Assembly: GCF_902459765.1 (NCBI RefSeq)
Contig: NZ_CABPSP010000005.1
Coordinates: 186,001 to 250,000 of the forward strand
Direction: 5' to 3'
DNA from: Pandoraea anapnoica
GTDB lineage: Bacteria; Pseudomonadota; Gammaproteobacteria; Burkholderiales; Burkholderiaceae
DNA: 64,000 nucleotides
How positions within the stretch are numbered: position 1 is the first letter of the stretch; every line of letters starts with the position of its first letter. The notes beneath the pieces are model-generated. The model saw nothing but the letters and a program-made list of their open reading frames with translations, did no database searches and was not told the origin of the DNA. Below are positions 50,562-58,784 of this stretch, piece after piece. Position numbers and translations under genes: made by a program.

Positions 50562-51461
50562 TTACTCGGCGCGAATGCGCGCGAGGATACCGTCGAGCGC
50601 ATCGAGACTGCCGAACTCGATCGTCAGCTGACCGGCCCCTTTACGGCCGACCTTGATCTTGACGTTCGACGCGAGCAGATCCGAGAGCTCCTCTTCGAGA
50701 CGCGTCACATCGCGACCGCCCTCTTCCGCCGAGCGGCGACGAATGCCGTCACCCTGCGGCTTGAGCGATGCGTTCACGATGCGTTCTGTGTCGCGCACCG
50801 ACAGACGCTTGTTCACCACCTGGTTGGCGAGCGTGATCTGCGTGGCCGCGTCGACGGCGAGCAGCGCGCGCGCATGGCCCATGTCGAGATCGCCAGCGAG
50901 CAGCATCGTCTGCACGGGATTCGCCAGGTTCAGCAGACGCAGCAGGTTCGACACTGCGCTGCGCGAACGTCCGAGCGATTCGGCGGCTTGCTCGTGCGTG
51001 TAATTGAATTCGCCGAGCAGACGTTGAATGCCCTGCGCTTCTTCGAGCGGATTCAGATCTTCGCGTTGAATGTTCTCGATGAGCGCCATCGCGGCGGCGG
51101 CTTCATCGGGGACATCGCGCACGAGCACCGGCACTTCGGAAAGGCCTGCAAGACGTGCAGCGCGAAAACGTCGCTCGCCCGCAATAATTTCGTACTTCTC
51201 ACCATCGACACGACGCACCAGAATCGGCTGCATCAGACCTTGCGCGCGAATGCTCGCGGCGAGTTCCTGCAGCGCGCCTTCATCCATGCGTGTACGCGGT
51301 TGATACTTACCCGCCTGAAGGCGATCGAGCGCCATCACCGACGGCGCGCCTTCGGCACTCGCCTCGGTCGCGCCGTTGTGGTTATCGGCGTGAGCGCCCA
51401 GCAGCGCTTCGAGGCCGCGGCCCAGGCCCTTTTTTTTCAGTGCGTTGGTCTTGGTCGCCAT
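50562..51461 (-). CDS. parB: Chromosome segregation protein ParB
   Basis: ParB binds parS, spreads along DNA as a CTP-dependent clamp and loads condensin. The 299-residue product has the CTP-binding motifs including GERRFRAARLAGL, a helix-turn-helix (SLGRSRSAVSNLLRLLNL) and a C-terminal dimerisation domain. The N-terminus is GLGRGLEALLGAH, typical of chromosomal ParB. Eight probable parS sites lie within 7 kb. It follows parA by 27 bp. Confidence 0.97.
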   Translation of the reverse strand: MATKTNALKKKGLGRGLEALLGAHADNHNGATEASAEGAPSVMALDRLQAGKYQPRTRMDEGALQELAASIRAQGLMQPILVRRVDGEKYEIIAGERRFRAARLAGLSEVPVLVRDVPDEAAAAMALIENIQREDLNPLEEAQGIQRLLGEFNYTHEQAAESLGRSRSAVSNLLRLLNLANPVQTMLLAGDLDMGHARALLAVDAATQITLANQVVNKRLSVRDTERIVNASLKPQGDGIRRRSAEEGGRDVTRLEEELSDLLASNVKIKVGRKGAGQLTIEFGSLDALDGILARIRAE

Positions 51462-51488
51462 GACAATGCGTTCCTGCGCGAATGCGCC

Positions 51489-52259
51489 TTACATAGTTTG
51501 AATGCGCGCGATCATTTCCGCGCCGAATTGCAGATACGCCTTCGCGCCACGCGAAGCGGGATCGAAGACGACGCCCGGCATACCGTAACTCGGCGCTTCG
51601 GCGAGTCGCACATTGCGCGGGATGATCGCGTTGAAAACCTTGTCGCCGAAGTGCTCCTTGAGCTGCTCCGAGACTTGTTGCTGAAGCGTGATGCGCGGAT
51701 CGAACATTACGCGCAAAAGGCCGATCACCTTCAGGTCGCGGTTCAGATTTGCGTGCACCTGCTTGATCGTGTTGACGAGATCGGACAGCCCTTCGAGCGC
51801 GAAATATTCGCACTGCATTGGAATGATCACGCCGTGCGCAGCGCACAGGCCGTTGAGCGTGAGCAGCGAGAGGGTCGGCGGGCAGTCGATGAGGACGAAA
51901 TCGTAGGCATCGTCGACCTTCGCCAGCGCCTGCTTCAGACGCGTATCGCGATTTTCCAGCGAGACGAGTTCCACGTCGGCACCCGCCAGTTCACGGTTCG
52001 CAGGCACCACATCGTAATTGCCGGACTCCGAACGCTGGCAGCTCGTGCTCACGTCGATGCCGTCGACCAGCACTTCATAGATACTCGTCTCGAGGGCGGC
52101 CTTGTCGATGCCGCTGCCCATCGTCGCGTTGCCCTGAGGGTCAAGATCGACCAACAAGACACGCTGCCCGTGCGACGCCAGTCCGGCGGCGAGGTTCACC
52201 GTGGTGGTCGTCTTGCCGACGCCGCCCTTCTGATTGGCCACGCAGAATATTTTCGCCAT
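51489..52259 (-). CDS. parA: Chromosome segregation ATPase ParA
   Basis: ParA drives separation of the ParB-parS complexes. The 256-residue product has the deviant Walker A VANQKGGVGKTTTTVNLAAG, the Walker B IDCPPTLSLLTLN and the D-x-D-like VDLDPQGNATMGSG. The length and the lack of an N-terminal helix-turn-helix mark it as a chromosomal (type Ib) ParA. It is 27 bp before parB; upstream is a lipocalin gene. Confidence 0.97.
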   Translation of the reverse strand: MAKIFCVANQKGGVGKTTTTVNLAAGLASHGQRVLLVDLDPQGNATMGSGIDKAALETSIYEVLVDGIDVSTSCQRSESGNYDVVPANRELAGADVELVSLENRDTRLKQALAKVDDAYDFVLIDCPPTLSLLTLNGLCAAHGVIIPMQCEYFALEGLSDLVNTIKQVHANLNRDLKVIGLLRVMFDPRITLQQQVSEQLKEHFGDKVFNAIIPRNVRLAEAPSYGMPGVVFDPASRGAKAYLQFGAEMIARIQTM

Positions 52260-52476
52260 GCCGATGTAGTCCTCCGATTGCTGCCGTGTTGATGCGATTG
52301 ATGCAGATGGTGCCGGGATGCAAGTCCGGGCGCGAACGCTTCATGCTGCCCGTCGCGGATGCATCCCGCTAATTCGATTATCTGAGCAAAGCTCAGTTAT
52401 TGCCTGACGCAGCGGATTCGCCGCAAGTCGGCCGACGCCAGAGAGGCAAGCACCTTGTGCCCTAGGTGCGAAGGGC

Positions 52477-53061
52477 TTAAGGGGCGCTGGCCTTTTGCGG
52501 CGTCAACACCAGTTTGTCGGTGTCGTAGCCCTGCTTGCGCAACTGGGCACGCATTTGATTCAGCGTGTCGTCGTCGATCTTCGGCGAGCGCGAGAGGATC
52601 CAGAGATACTCGCGGCCCGGCTCTCCGACAGCGGCATACTGATAGTCACCGTCGAGCACGATAACCCAGTAGTTGGCCCAAAGCCAGGGAATCCAGCGCA
52701 ACCAGTCCGGCGCGAACGTCACTTTGAAGCGTGCGGTGCCGGTGCCCTGCCCGTCGGTGCGTGCCAGACCGGTATCGCTCGCCCAGGTGCCATCTTCCTT
52801 ACGACACTTGTTGGTGACTTCGATCTTGCCGTCCGGACGCGCCACGTATTCAGCGGTCACATCCGACACACATTTTCGCTCGAAGAAATTCGGATAGCGT
52901 GCTATTTCGTACCAGGTGCCGACATAGCGCGCCTTATCGATCTTTTGCACGGGACGCACGCGCGTCGTGAGCGATTCCTGCCCGGATTGTGCCCAGGCCA
53001 CGGCAGCCACCACCGACAAGCCGACCATCACAGCACCGGTCCAACGTGTCATGCGGGTCAT
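52477..53061 (-). CDS. Bacterial lipocalin (Blc-like)
   Basis: The 194-residue product has an N-terminal signal peptide ([17 protein letters not shown]) without a lipobox cysteine, so it is probably a soluble periplasmic protein. The lipocalin motifs are clear: [19 protein letters not shown] and the C-terminal [11 protein letters not shown]. Such proteins bind lipids or other hydrophobic ligands. It overlaps the rsmG stop by 4 bp and interrupts the usual rsmG-parA-parB adjacency. Confidence 0.9.
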   Translation of the reverse strand: MTRMTRWTGAVMVGLSVVAAVAWAQSGQESLTTRVRPVQKIDKARYVGTWYEIARYPNFFERKCVSDVTAEYVARPDGKIEVTNKCRKEDGTWASDTGLARTDGQGTGTARFKVTFAPDWLRWIPWLWANYWVIVLDGDYQYAAVGEPGREYLWILSRSPKIDDDTLNQMRAQLRKQGYDTDKLVLTPQKASAP

Positions 53062-53735
53062 GCCGTCACCTTCACGCGGAGCAAATGACGCTCGGCGTCG
53101 AGAAATGGCACTTTCAGCGCCAGCCGTTCGATCAGCTCGCAGCCGTCGAGCAACGCCAGTTCGCTTTCGGCTGCGACGCCCTTCATCGCCCAGAAGCTAC
53201 CACCGGGGGCCAGCAAGTTGCGACCGAGCGTGACGAAGTCGTTCAATTCGGCGAAGGCACGCGAGACGATGGCATCGAACGGTGCGGGCACTTCTTTGCC
53301 GACGACGAGCGACTCCACCCGGCCCGTCACGACCGTCAGATTGGTCAGCTTGAACGTGGCACGGGCCTGCGTCAGAAAGGCAGTCTTCTTATGGACGATG
53401 TCGTTTACCGTCACCTGCCAGTCCGGACGCACAATCGCCAGCACCACACCGGGCAGACCACCGCCCGAACCGACGTCCAGCACACGTGAAATCGGCTCGC
53501 GATCCAGTCGCGGCAGAATCGAGAGCGAATCGAGCAGATGCTTGACGACCATCTGTCGCGGGTCGCGGATGGAGGTCATTTGCAGCGAAGCGTTCCACTT
53601 CGCCAGCAGCATCTGATAGTCGAGCAGGCGTGCCTGTTGTTCAGTACCGATCGTCAGACCGAGTTGTTCGATGCCGTCAGCCAACAAAGCAGCAAGTTCG
53701 TTGCCGCCTTGTGCGGCATTACGCGGAGCAGTCAT
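53058..53735 (-). CDS. rsmG: 16S rRNA methyltransferase RsmG (GidB)
   Basis: RsmG methylates a guanine in the 530 loop of 16S rRNA. The 225-residue product has the SAM-binding motif [20 protein letters not shown] and [15 protein letters not shown]. It lies 12 bp after mnmG, as in many bacteria, and overlaps the lipocalin start. Confidence 0.97.
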   Translation of the reverse strand: MTAPRNAAQGGNELAALLADGIEQLGLTIGTEQQARLLDYQMLLAKWNASLQMTSIRDPRQMVVKHLLDSLSILPRLDREPISRVLDVGSGGGLPGVVLAIVRPDWQVTVNDIVHKKTAFLTQARATFKLTNLTVVTGRVESLVVGKEVPAPFDAIVSRAFAELNDFVTLGRNLLAPGGSFWAMKGVAAESELALLDGCELIERLALKVPFLDAERHLLRVKVTA

Positions 53736-53747
53736 GGGGTCTCCGTG

Positions 53748-55739
53748 TCAGGCAGCGTGCTGACCGCCGGAGTCGCCATCGGCAGCGACATTCGCGTCGG
53801 CAGCCGCCTCCCCCACCTCCCCTGAAGCACGACGGCGTCCGAGCCCTTTCTTCAGGTGGATCATCAACAGCGAGATCGCAGCGGGCGTCACACCGGAGAT
53901 GCGCGAAGCCTGCCCCAACGTTTCCGGTCGTTGTGCGTTCAGCTTCTGACGCACCTCGATCGACAGCCCGCGAACGTCGTTGTAATCGATGCTGGCGGGC
54001 AGCACCGTGTTCTCGTTCGCTTCCTTGCGCACGATCTCGTCGGCCTGACGGTCGATGTAACCCTGATACTTGACCGCAATCTCGATCTGCTCGCGGATCT
54101 GATTCGCTTGCAGCACGTCATCCGACAGCGCAGCCTCAGGGGCGAGACGACCGCCCTGCACTGCCATGAGCGCGTCGTACCCGACTTCCGGGCGACGCAG
54201 CAGGTCCGCCAGCGAGTACTCGTGATCGATCGCTTTACCAAGCAACGGCACCGCATCTTCCGCCGGGAACGTCTTCGGATTTACCCACGTCGATTTGAGA
54301 CGTTCTGTTTCACGTGAAACAGCATCGCGCTTGCGGCAGAACGCTTCCCAACGAATATCGTCGACAACGCCCAATTCACGGCCCACTTCCGTCAGACGCA
54401 TATCCGCGTTGTCTTCACGCAGCGACAGGCGATATTCCGCGCGGCTGGTGAACATACGATACGGCTCAGAAACACCGCGAGTGATCAGGTCGTCGACCAA
54501 CACACCAAGGTAAGCCTGATCGCGACGCGGGCACCAAGCTTCACGGCCCTGCACTTGCAGTGCGGCGTTGATACCGGCGAGCAGCCCCTGTGCGGCGGCT
54601 TCTTCGTAGCCGGTCGTTCCATTGATCTGTCCGGCAAAGAACAACCCCGAAATCACGCGGGTTTCCAGCGAACTGCGCAGACCGCGCGGATCGAAGTAGT
54701 CGTACTCGATGGCGTAGCCGGGACGCAGAATATAGGCGTTCTCCATCCCCTTCATCGAGCGGACGAGTTCCAGCTGCACATCGAAAGGCAGGCTGGTGGA
54801 GATTCCGTTCGGGTAGTACTCGTTGGTCGTCAGACCTTCTGGTTCGAGATAGATCTGATGGGACGTCTTATCGGCAAAGCGATGGATCTTATCTTCGATG
54901 GATGGGCAATAGCGCGGCCCCACGCCTTCGATGACGCCCGTGTACATCGGCGAGCGGTCCAGGCCGCCACGGATGATGTCGTGTGTCCGTTCGTTGGTGT
55001 GCGTAACCCAGCACGGCACTTGGCGCGGGTGCTGTTCGGGGCGTCCGAGGAACGAGAAAACCGGCACCGGATCCAGGTCACCCGGCTGTTCTTCGAGGAC
55101 GGAGAAATCGATGGACCGCCCGTCAATACGCGGCGGCGTACCCGTCTTCAACCGACCTTGCGGCAACTTCAACTCTTTCAGACGCGCGGAAAGGCTAATG
55201 GCAGCAGGATCACCTGCACGGCCGCCGACATAGTTATTCAGTCCGACGTGAATCTTGCCGTCGAGGAAAGTCCCGGCGGTGAGCACCACAGCACGGGCAC
55301 GGAAGCGCAGTCCGACCTGCGTGATTGCTCCGACAACACGGTCGCCTTCGACAATAAGATCTTCCACGGCTTGTTGGAAGAGCCATAAATTCGGCTGATT
55401 CTCAAGGCGATGACGGATGGCTTGCTTGTAGAGAAGCCGGTCGGCCTGAGCGCGAGTCGCACGGACAGCGGGACCTTTGGACGAATTCAGGATACGAAAC
55501 TGAATCCCACCCTCGTCGGTAGCGGCAGCCATGGCGCCGCCCAGCGCATCCACCTCTTTGACGAGGTGGCCTTTGCCGATCCCACCGATGGAGGGATTGC
55601 AGCTCATCTGGCCGAGCGTCTCGATATTGTGGGTGAGCAGAAGTGTCTTACAGCCCATGCGGGCCGAGGCGAGCGCAGCCTCGGTACCGGCATGGCCGCC
55701 ACCCACCACGATCACGTCAAACTCGGTCGGATAAAGCAT
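53748..55739 (-). CDS. mnmG: tRNA uridine modification enzyme MnmG (GidA)
   Basis: MnmG, with MnmE, makes 5-carboxymethylaminomethyl uridine in tRNA. The 663-residue product has the FAD motif [40 protein letters not shown], and the conserved [20 protein letters not shown]-like sequence (here [18 protein letters not shown]). The C-terminal MnmE-binding domain is present. A perfect parS site lies inside the coding sequence. It is the gene next to the origin region. Confidence 0.98.
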   Translation of the reverse strand: MLYPTEFDVIVVGGGHAGTEAALASARMGCKTLLLTHNIETLGQMSCNPSIGGIGKGHLVKEVDALGGAMAAATDEGGIQFRILNSSKGPAVRATRAQADRLLYKQAIRHRLENQPNLWLFQQAVEDLIVEGDRVVGAITQVGLRFRARAVVLTAGTFLDGKIHVGLNNYVGGRAGDPAAISLSARLKELKLPQGRLKTGTPPRIDGRSIDFSVLEEQPGDLDPVPVFSFLGRPEQHPRQVPCWVTHTNERTHDIIRGGLDRSPMYTGVIEGVGPRYCPSIEDKIHRFADKTSHQIYLEPEGLTTNEYYPNGISTSLPFDVQLELVRSMKGMENAYILRPGYAIEYDYFDPRGLRSSLETRVISGLFFAGQINGTTGYEEAAAQGLLAGINAALQVQGREAWCPRRDQAYLGVLVDDLITRGVSEPYRMFTSRAEYRLSLREDNADMRLTEVGRELGVVDDIRWEAFCRKRDAVSRETERLKSTWVNPKTFPAEDAVPLLGKAIDHEYSLADLLRRPEVGYDALMAVQGGRLAPEAALSDDVLQANQIREQIEIAVKYQGYIDRQADEIVRKEANENTVLPASIDYNDVRGLSIEVRQKLNAQRPETLGQASRISGVTPAAISLLMIHLKKGLGRRRASGEVGEAAADANVAADGDSGGQHAA
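54306..54321. other. parS site 1 (inside mnmG), perfect
   Basis: TGTTTCACGTGAAACA is identical to the bacterial parS consensus. It lies in the coding sequence of mnmG, about 3.9 kb from parB. Confidence 0.95.
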
Positions 55740-55787
55740 CGCAATATTGCCGCTGACGGCAAACTCTCTGGATTCGGTAATTGCGGA

Positions 55788-55793
55788 ATTATA
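55788..55793 (-). promoter_or_regulatory. Possible -10 element of mnmG
   Basis: A perfect TATAAT on the minus strand lies 49 bp before the mnmG start. I do not see a good -35 at 17 bp; TTACAA is present at a 20-bp spacing. parS site 2 lies directly upstream. Confidence 0.4.
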
Positions 55794-55828
55794 GCGGTAT
55801 TGCGATGCATCATTTGTAACTGCACTCG

Positions 55829-55844
55829 TGTTTCACGTGGAACG
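55829..55844. other. parS site 2, near-consensus
   Basis: TGTTTCACGTGGAACG differs from TGTTTCACGTGAAACA at two positions, leaving the CACGTG core intact. It lies just upstream of the mnmG promoter. Confidence 0.8.
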
Positions 55845-55871
55845 TCAGGGGAAAGTGGTAGTTTTGTTGGA

Positions 55872-55887
55872 TGTTTCACGTGGAACG
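55872..55887. other. parS site 3, near-consensus
   Basis: TGTTTCACGTGGAACG is identical to site 2 and lies 43 bp away from it. Hairpin module A follows. Confidence 0.8.
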
Positions 55888-56040
55888 TTGATGTTTTTTG
55901 ATGCTTGGGCGTGGCATCGACCGTCTTTCGGAGGGCGTCTCGAATGACGTTCGCATGAGTTTTTGCCGTACACGTTGGATAGTGCCTTCCCACCTTCCGG
56001 CGAAAACCCTTCTGTGCGAGCACTCCGCCGTACTCATAAA

Positions 56041-56128
56041 CATCCTGGCGGTGGAGATCGGGGACACTCGGCTGTGCTTCACTTGAAAGTCGCTTCGCCA
56101 GAGTGCCCCACAATCCCCACCACTCAAT
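56041..56128 (-). repeat. Hairpin module A (minus sense)
   Basis: Arms 56051-56068 and 56102-56120 enclose a 33-nt loop that reads CTGGCGAAGC...CACAGCCG on the minus strand. Read in that sense the arms form 15 Watson-Crick and three G.T pairs with one bulged T. Flanks CATCC.GGC and CACTCAAT are shared with copy B. Confidence 0.85.
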
Positions 56129-56166
56129 CGCACAGGGCCAGCCGCCCATGGAATGGCTGTGATATC

Positions 56167-56182
56167 TGTTTCACGTGAAACG
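56167..56182. other. parS site 4
   Basis: TGTTTCACGTGAAACG matches the consensus at 15/16. It lies between hairpin modules A and B. Confidence 0.92.
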
Positions 56183-56334
56183 TTGAAGCGGTTCGTGCAG
56201 GCATGACGCGCACCACTCCGAAGAACTTCGATTCGTCGAAAAACTCACGGGACACTCGCGGAACTCTTCCACATGAGTGTTACGTCGCGGCAAGCCAAAT
56301 GCACTCGGTGCCAACATCGTGTCGTTCTCACAAG

Positions 56335-56421
56335 CATCCGGGCAGTGGGGATCGGAGGCACTCGGCTGTGCTCCACTTGAAAGTCGCTTCGCCAGAGTAC
56401 CCCCGCTCCCCACCACTCAAT
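56335..56421 (-). repeat. Hairpin module B (minus sense)
   Basis: Arms 56345-56362 and 56396-56413 enclose the conserved 33-nt loop, in the same orientation as copy A. In minus sense the stem has 15 Watson-Crick pairs, two G.T pairs and one mismatch. Confidence 0.87.
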
Positions 56422-56457
56422 TGCCCAGGGCAGCCCGAGCTTAGAACTGACGGTGTC

Positions 56458-56473
56458 GGTTTCACGTGAAACA
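56458..56473. other. parS site 5
   Basis: GGTTTCACGTGAAACA matches the consensus at 15/16. It lies just outside hairpin module B. Confidence 0.92.
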
Positions 56474-56521
56474 TTGGGGTGTTGGTTGCCGACATATCTC
56501 AGGCCTACCCTTCCCCGCTTG

Positions 56522-56561
56522 CCGAATTGCCGAATTGCCGAATTGCCGAATTGCCGAATTG
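56522..56561. repeat. Tandem repeat, five copies of GCCGAATT
   Basis: Five perfect copies of the 8-bp unit are followed by a partial sixth (GCCGA). It lies in the segment between the two oppositely oriented groups of hairpin modules. Such a repeat can change copy number by slippage. Confidence 0.9.
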
Positions 56562-56669
56562 CCGATCCTCGAACGACCCTTCCCTCCCGTGCTGAGAGGA
56601 CCGTTCACACGTCCCGACTGCGTGTCGGCGAACTGCCGTCGTGTTCGTCCGCGGGCAAGCTCACGGGGG

Positions 56670-56685
56670 TGTTTCACGTGAAACG
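56670..56685. other. parS site 6
   Basis: TGTTTCACGTGAAACG matches the consensus at 15/16 and is identical to site 4. Confidence 0.92.
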
Positions 56686-56933
56686 TCGAGAAAGCGTCAT
56701 CGCATAGATCACGGGGCCATACCTCGTCACTCCGCGGAAACCTTCGATCTTTGGACAACCCTGCCCAATTCCACTTCACGAATAGGCACGTCGAACGCCT
56801 GGGTCTTCCCGGTTCTGTGCTGAACGGGCACTTCTTCCCTCTCCCGCTTCCAAGTTGTGAGGGCTGGCTGATGCATGACATCACCCAGTGGCGTTAAAAC
56901 CAGACAACGGGTATCTCGCATCCAAAGCAATAC

Positions 56934-56949
56934 TGTTTCACGTGAAACC
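56934..56949. other. parS site 7
   Basis: TGTTTCACGTGAAACC matches the consensus at 15/16. Hairpin module C begins 36 bp further right. Confidence 0.92.
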
Positions 56950-56984
56950 GACTTCGCATGCGTACCTCAGGGTGGAGTCGGACA

Positions 56985-57071
56985 ATTGAGGGGTGGGGAT
57001 TGGAGGCACTCTGGCGAAGCGACTTTCAGGTGGAGCACAGCCGAGTGCCTCCAATCCCTACTTCCCGGAAG
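56985..57071 (+). repeat. Hairpin module C (plus sense)
   Basis: Arms 56993-57010 and 57044-57061 enclose the 33-nt loop CTGGCGAAGC...CACAGCCG, read on the plus strand, opposite to copies A and B. The stem has 17 Watson-Crick pairs and one G.T. Confidence 0.88.
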
Positions 57072-57207
57072 CCTGTGAGCGCGACACGGCCATAGCACCG
57101 GCTGGTTCGTCTAACGGTGGCAAGCACGAAATGAAGATCGGAAGTGCGGAGCTTGCGCCGACCGAGCTGGCGTCAGCGACAACCGTAGGCGGCGAATGAT
57201 CAGGGCA

Positions 57208-57294
57208 TTTGAGTGGTGGGGATCGGGGGCACTCTGGCGAAGCGACTTTCAAGTGGAGCACAGTCGAGTGCCCCCGATCCCCACTGCCCGGAGG
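57208..57294 (+). repeat. Hairpin module D (plus sense)
   Basis: Arms GTGGGGATCGGGGGCACT (57216-57233) and its exact complement (57267-57284) give 18 Watson-Crick pairs around the conserved loop. Spacing to copies C and E is 223 and 227 bp. Confidence 0.9.
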
Positions 57295-57434
57295 CCACGG
57301 AGAACAACGCCGCGCTTGCATCCGATGGTTTTCAAAAAAGCATGCATCCCACTTATATGGAGCCAACTCCACGCGTCACCCCACTTCGCCACATTTAGCC
57401 GAACAATGTCGAACCGCGAGGAAAGTTTCGGAGA

Positions 57435-57521
57435 TTTGAGGGGTGGGGATCGACGGTACTCTGGCGAAGCGACTTTCAGGTGGAGCACAGCCGAGTGCCG
57501 TCGATCCCCACTGCCCGGAAG
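57435..57521 (+). repeat. Hairpin module E (plus sense)
   Basis: Arms GTGGGGATCGACGGTACT (57443-57460) and 57494-57511 give 17 Watson-Crick pairs and one G.T around the conserved loop. Three stem positions differ from copy D with matching changes on the other arm or a wobble. Confidence 0.88.
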
Positions 57522-57586
57522 TAATAGAGAGCGTCACCGTAATATCGGGATGTGGTGTTAAGAAAAGCAACCACAAACCCATCCCT

Positions 57587-57602
57587 CGTTCCACGTGAAA
57601 CC
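57587..57602. other. parS-like site 8, divergent
   Basis: CGTTCCACGTGAAACC matches the consensus at 13/16 and keeps the CACGTG core. It is the parS-like site nearest the DnaA boxes, 73 bp away, and is the weakest of the eight. Confidence 0.65.
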
Positions 57603-57674
57603 AAGAAACGAAAATAGCCAATCAAAGCTGAAAGCAAACATCACCGTCGTCTCAGCAGCGATCATTTATCTGCG

Positions 57675-57846
57675 TTATCCACATCCACGAACGAAACACA
57701 AAAATCCGCCGCAGGAATTTGCTTTTCTGTGGATAACCTCAACAACGAATTCCACAAGAATTTCGAGAAAATCTCGCAACCCCTTATTGCGGCGGTGCGC
57801 CATAGATTTGAGTTACCCACACATATCCACAAGCAACTGTGAATAA
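57675..57846. other. Probable oriC: cluster of DnaA boxes
   Basis: Two perfect TTATCCACA boxes lie at 57675-57683 (+) and 57728-57736 (-), with TTATTCACA at 57838-57846 (-) and single-mismatch boxes TTACCCACA (57813-57821) and ATATCCACA (57823-57831). The sequence between is noticeably more AT-rich than the genome. GATCATTTATC just left of the first box resembles a duplex-unwinding 13-mer. Position beside mnmG-rsmG-parAB and the parS cluster agrees with a chromosomal origin. dnaA is not in the window. Confidence 0.8.
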
Positions 57847-57977
57847 GTGACCTACCATACTTTGGCGCGCAGCCCCTGCGACGGCCTAAAAAATTAGGGA
57901 CGGATAGTTCTATCGAACGACCGTTCGGATTGCCACCGGCGAAAGCGAGCACCCCACCGCCCTTACCAAAAACGAAA

Positions 57978-58002
57978 AAGGCCCGCCAAACTGGCGGGCC
58001 TT
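57978..58002 (-). terminator. Terminator of the liv operon
   Basis: AAGGCCCGCCA and TGGCGGGCCTT form an 11-bp stem with a 3-nt loop; on the minus strand a T-rich run follows. It lies 36 bp past the livF stop and prevents the liv transcript from running into the origin. Confidence 0.92.
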
Positions 58003-58037
58003 CCAACCTACGTCTAAGTACCGACAGCCAACGACTG

Positions 58038-58784
58038 TCAGGCAGCCTTCTTAGCCAGCCCCAGATACGTCTCAATGACCTTGGGATTGGTGGCCAGCTC
58101 CTGCGCCGGCCCTTCAAGGGCCAGCTCGCCCGTCTCGATCACGTAGGCGTAATCGGCGACCTGCAACGCCGCGCGTGCGTTCTGCTCAATCAGCAGCGTG
58201 GCAACGCCTGTCTTACGCAAGTCGTTGATGATGTGGAAGATTTCCTTCACGATCAGCGGCGCCAGGCCCAGACTGGGCTCGTCCAGCATCAGCAACTGCG
58301 GCTTCGCCATCAACGCACGGCCCACCGCAAGCATCTGACGCTCCCCGCCCGACAGCGTCCCCGCCTGTTGCACACGACGCTCCTTCAGACGCGGGAAAAG
58401 CTCATAGACCACTTCCATCTGATCGAGGAAGTTCTTCTCCCCTGCTTTCTTGCGACGATAGGCGCCGAGCAGCAAATTGTCCTCAACGGTCATCGTCGAG
58501 AACAGCTCGCGCTTCTCCGGCACCAGACACATGCCGCGTGACACACGGGCTTCAATCGTCAGCGCCGACATCTCCTGACCAAGATAAGCCACGCTGCCCT
58601 TGCTCGACCCATTGTGCGGCAGCGCGCCCATGATCGCGTTGAGCATCGACGACTTGCCCGCGCCGTTCGGTCCGATCACGGTGACGATCTGCCCCGCCCC
58701 GACCCGAAGATGCGCACCATGCACCGCCTCGACTTTGCCGTATGCGACGGCGAGGTCCTTGACCTCCAGAATTGCGTCGGCCAT
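58038..58784 (-). CDS. livF: ABC transporter ATP-binding protein, LivF type
   Basis: This is one of the two ATPases of a branched-chain-amino-acid-type importer. The start at 58784 ([16 protein letters not shown]) gives 248 residues. Walker A is GPNGAGKSS, the signature LSGGERQMLAVGRALM and Walker B LLMLDEPSLGLAP. Its start codon overlaps the upstream stop codon (TGATG), so translation is coupled to the LivM-LivG fusion. Confidence 0.95.
   Translation of the reverse strand: MADAILEVKDLAVAYGKVEAVHGAHLRVGAGQIVTVIGPNGAGKSSMLNAIMGALPHNGSSKGSVAYLGQEMSALTIEARVSRGMCLVPEKRELFSTMTVEDNLLLGAYRRKKAGEKNFLDQMEVVYELFPRLKERRVQQAGTLSGGERQMLAVGRALMAKPQLLMLDEPSLGLAPLIVKEIFHIINDLRKTGVATLLIEQNARAALQVADYAYVIETGELALEGPAQELATNPKVIETYLGLAKKAA

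Larger units (their letters stand above)
55740..58037. other. Origin region: 2.3 kb without genes between mnmG and livF
   Basis: No frame here has a ribosome site and a protein-like product; the short frames translate parS sites and hairpins. The region has seven parS or parS-like sites, five hairpin modules, one 8-bp tandem repeat (56522-56561) and, nearest livF, a cluster of DnaA boxes (57675-57846). It is probably the chromosomal replication origin and centromere. Confidence 0.85.

Noticed and set aside
56041-57521. Hairpin modules as CRISPR repeats or integron attC sites
   Set aside because: The repeats are five, in two orientations, and have long dissimilar spacers, with no Cas gene. 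attC sites have variable loops and conserved GTT-type ends; here the loop is conserved, the stem varies and no integrase is present.
56041-57521. Hairpin modules as ordinary transcription terminators
   Set aside because: The stems are not followed by T-runs in either direction, the 33-nt loop is far too long and conserved, and no genes end there.
55898-57846. Several short open frames in the origin region
   Set aside because: They begin or end in parS sites and hairpins, have no ribosome sites, and give repetitive low-complexity translations. They arise from the repeats.
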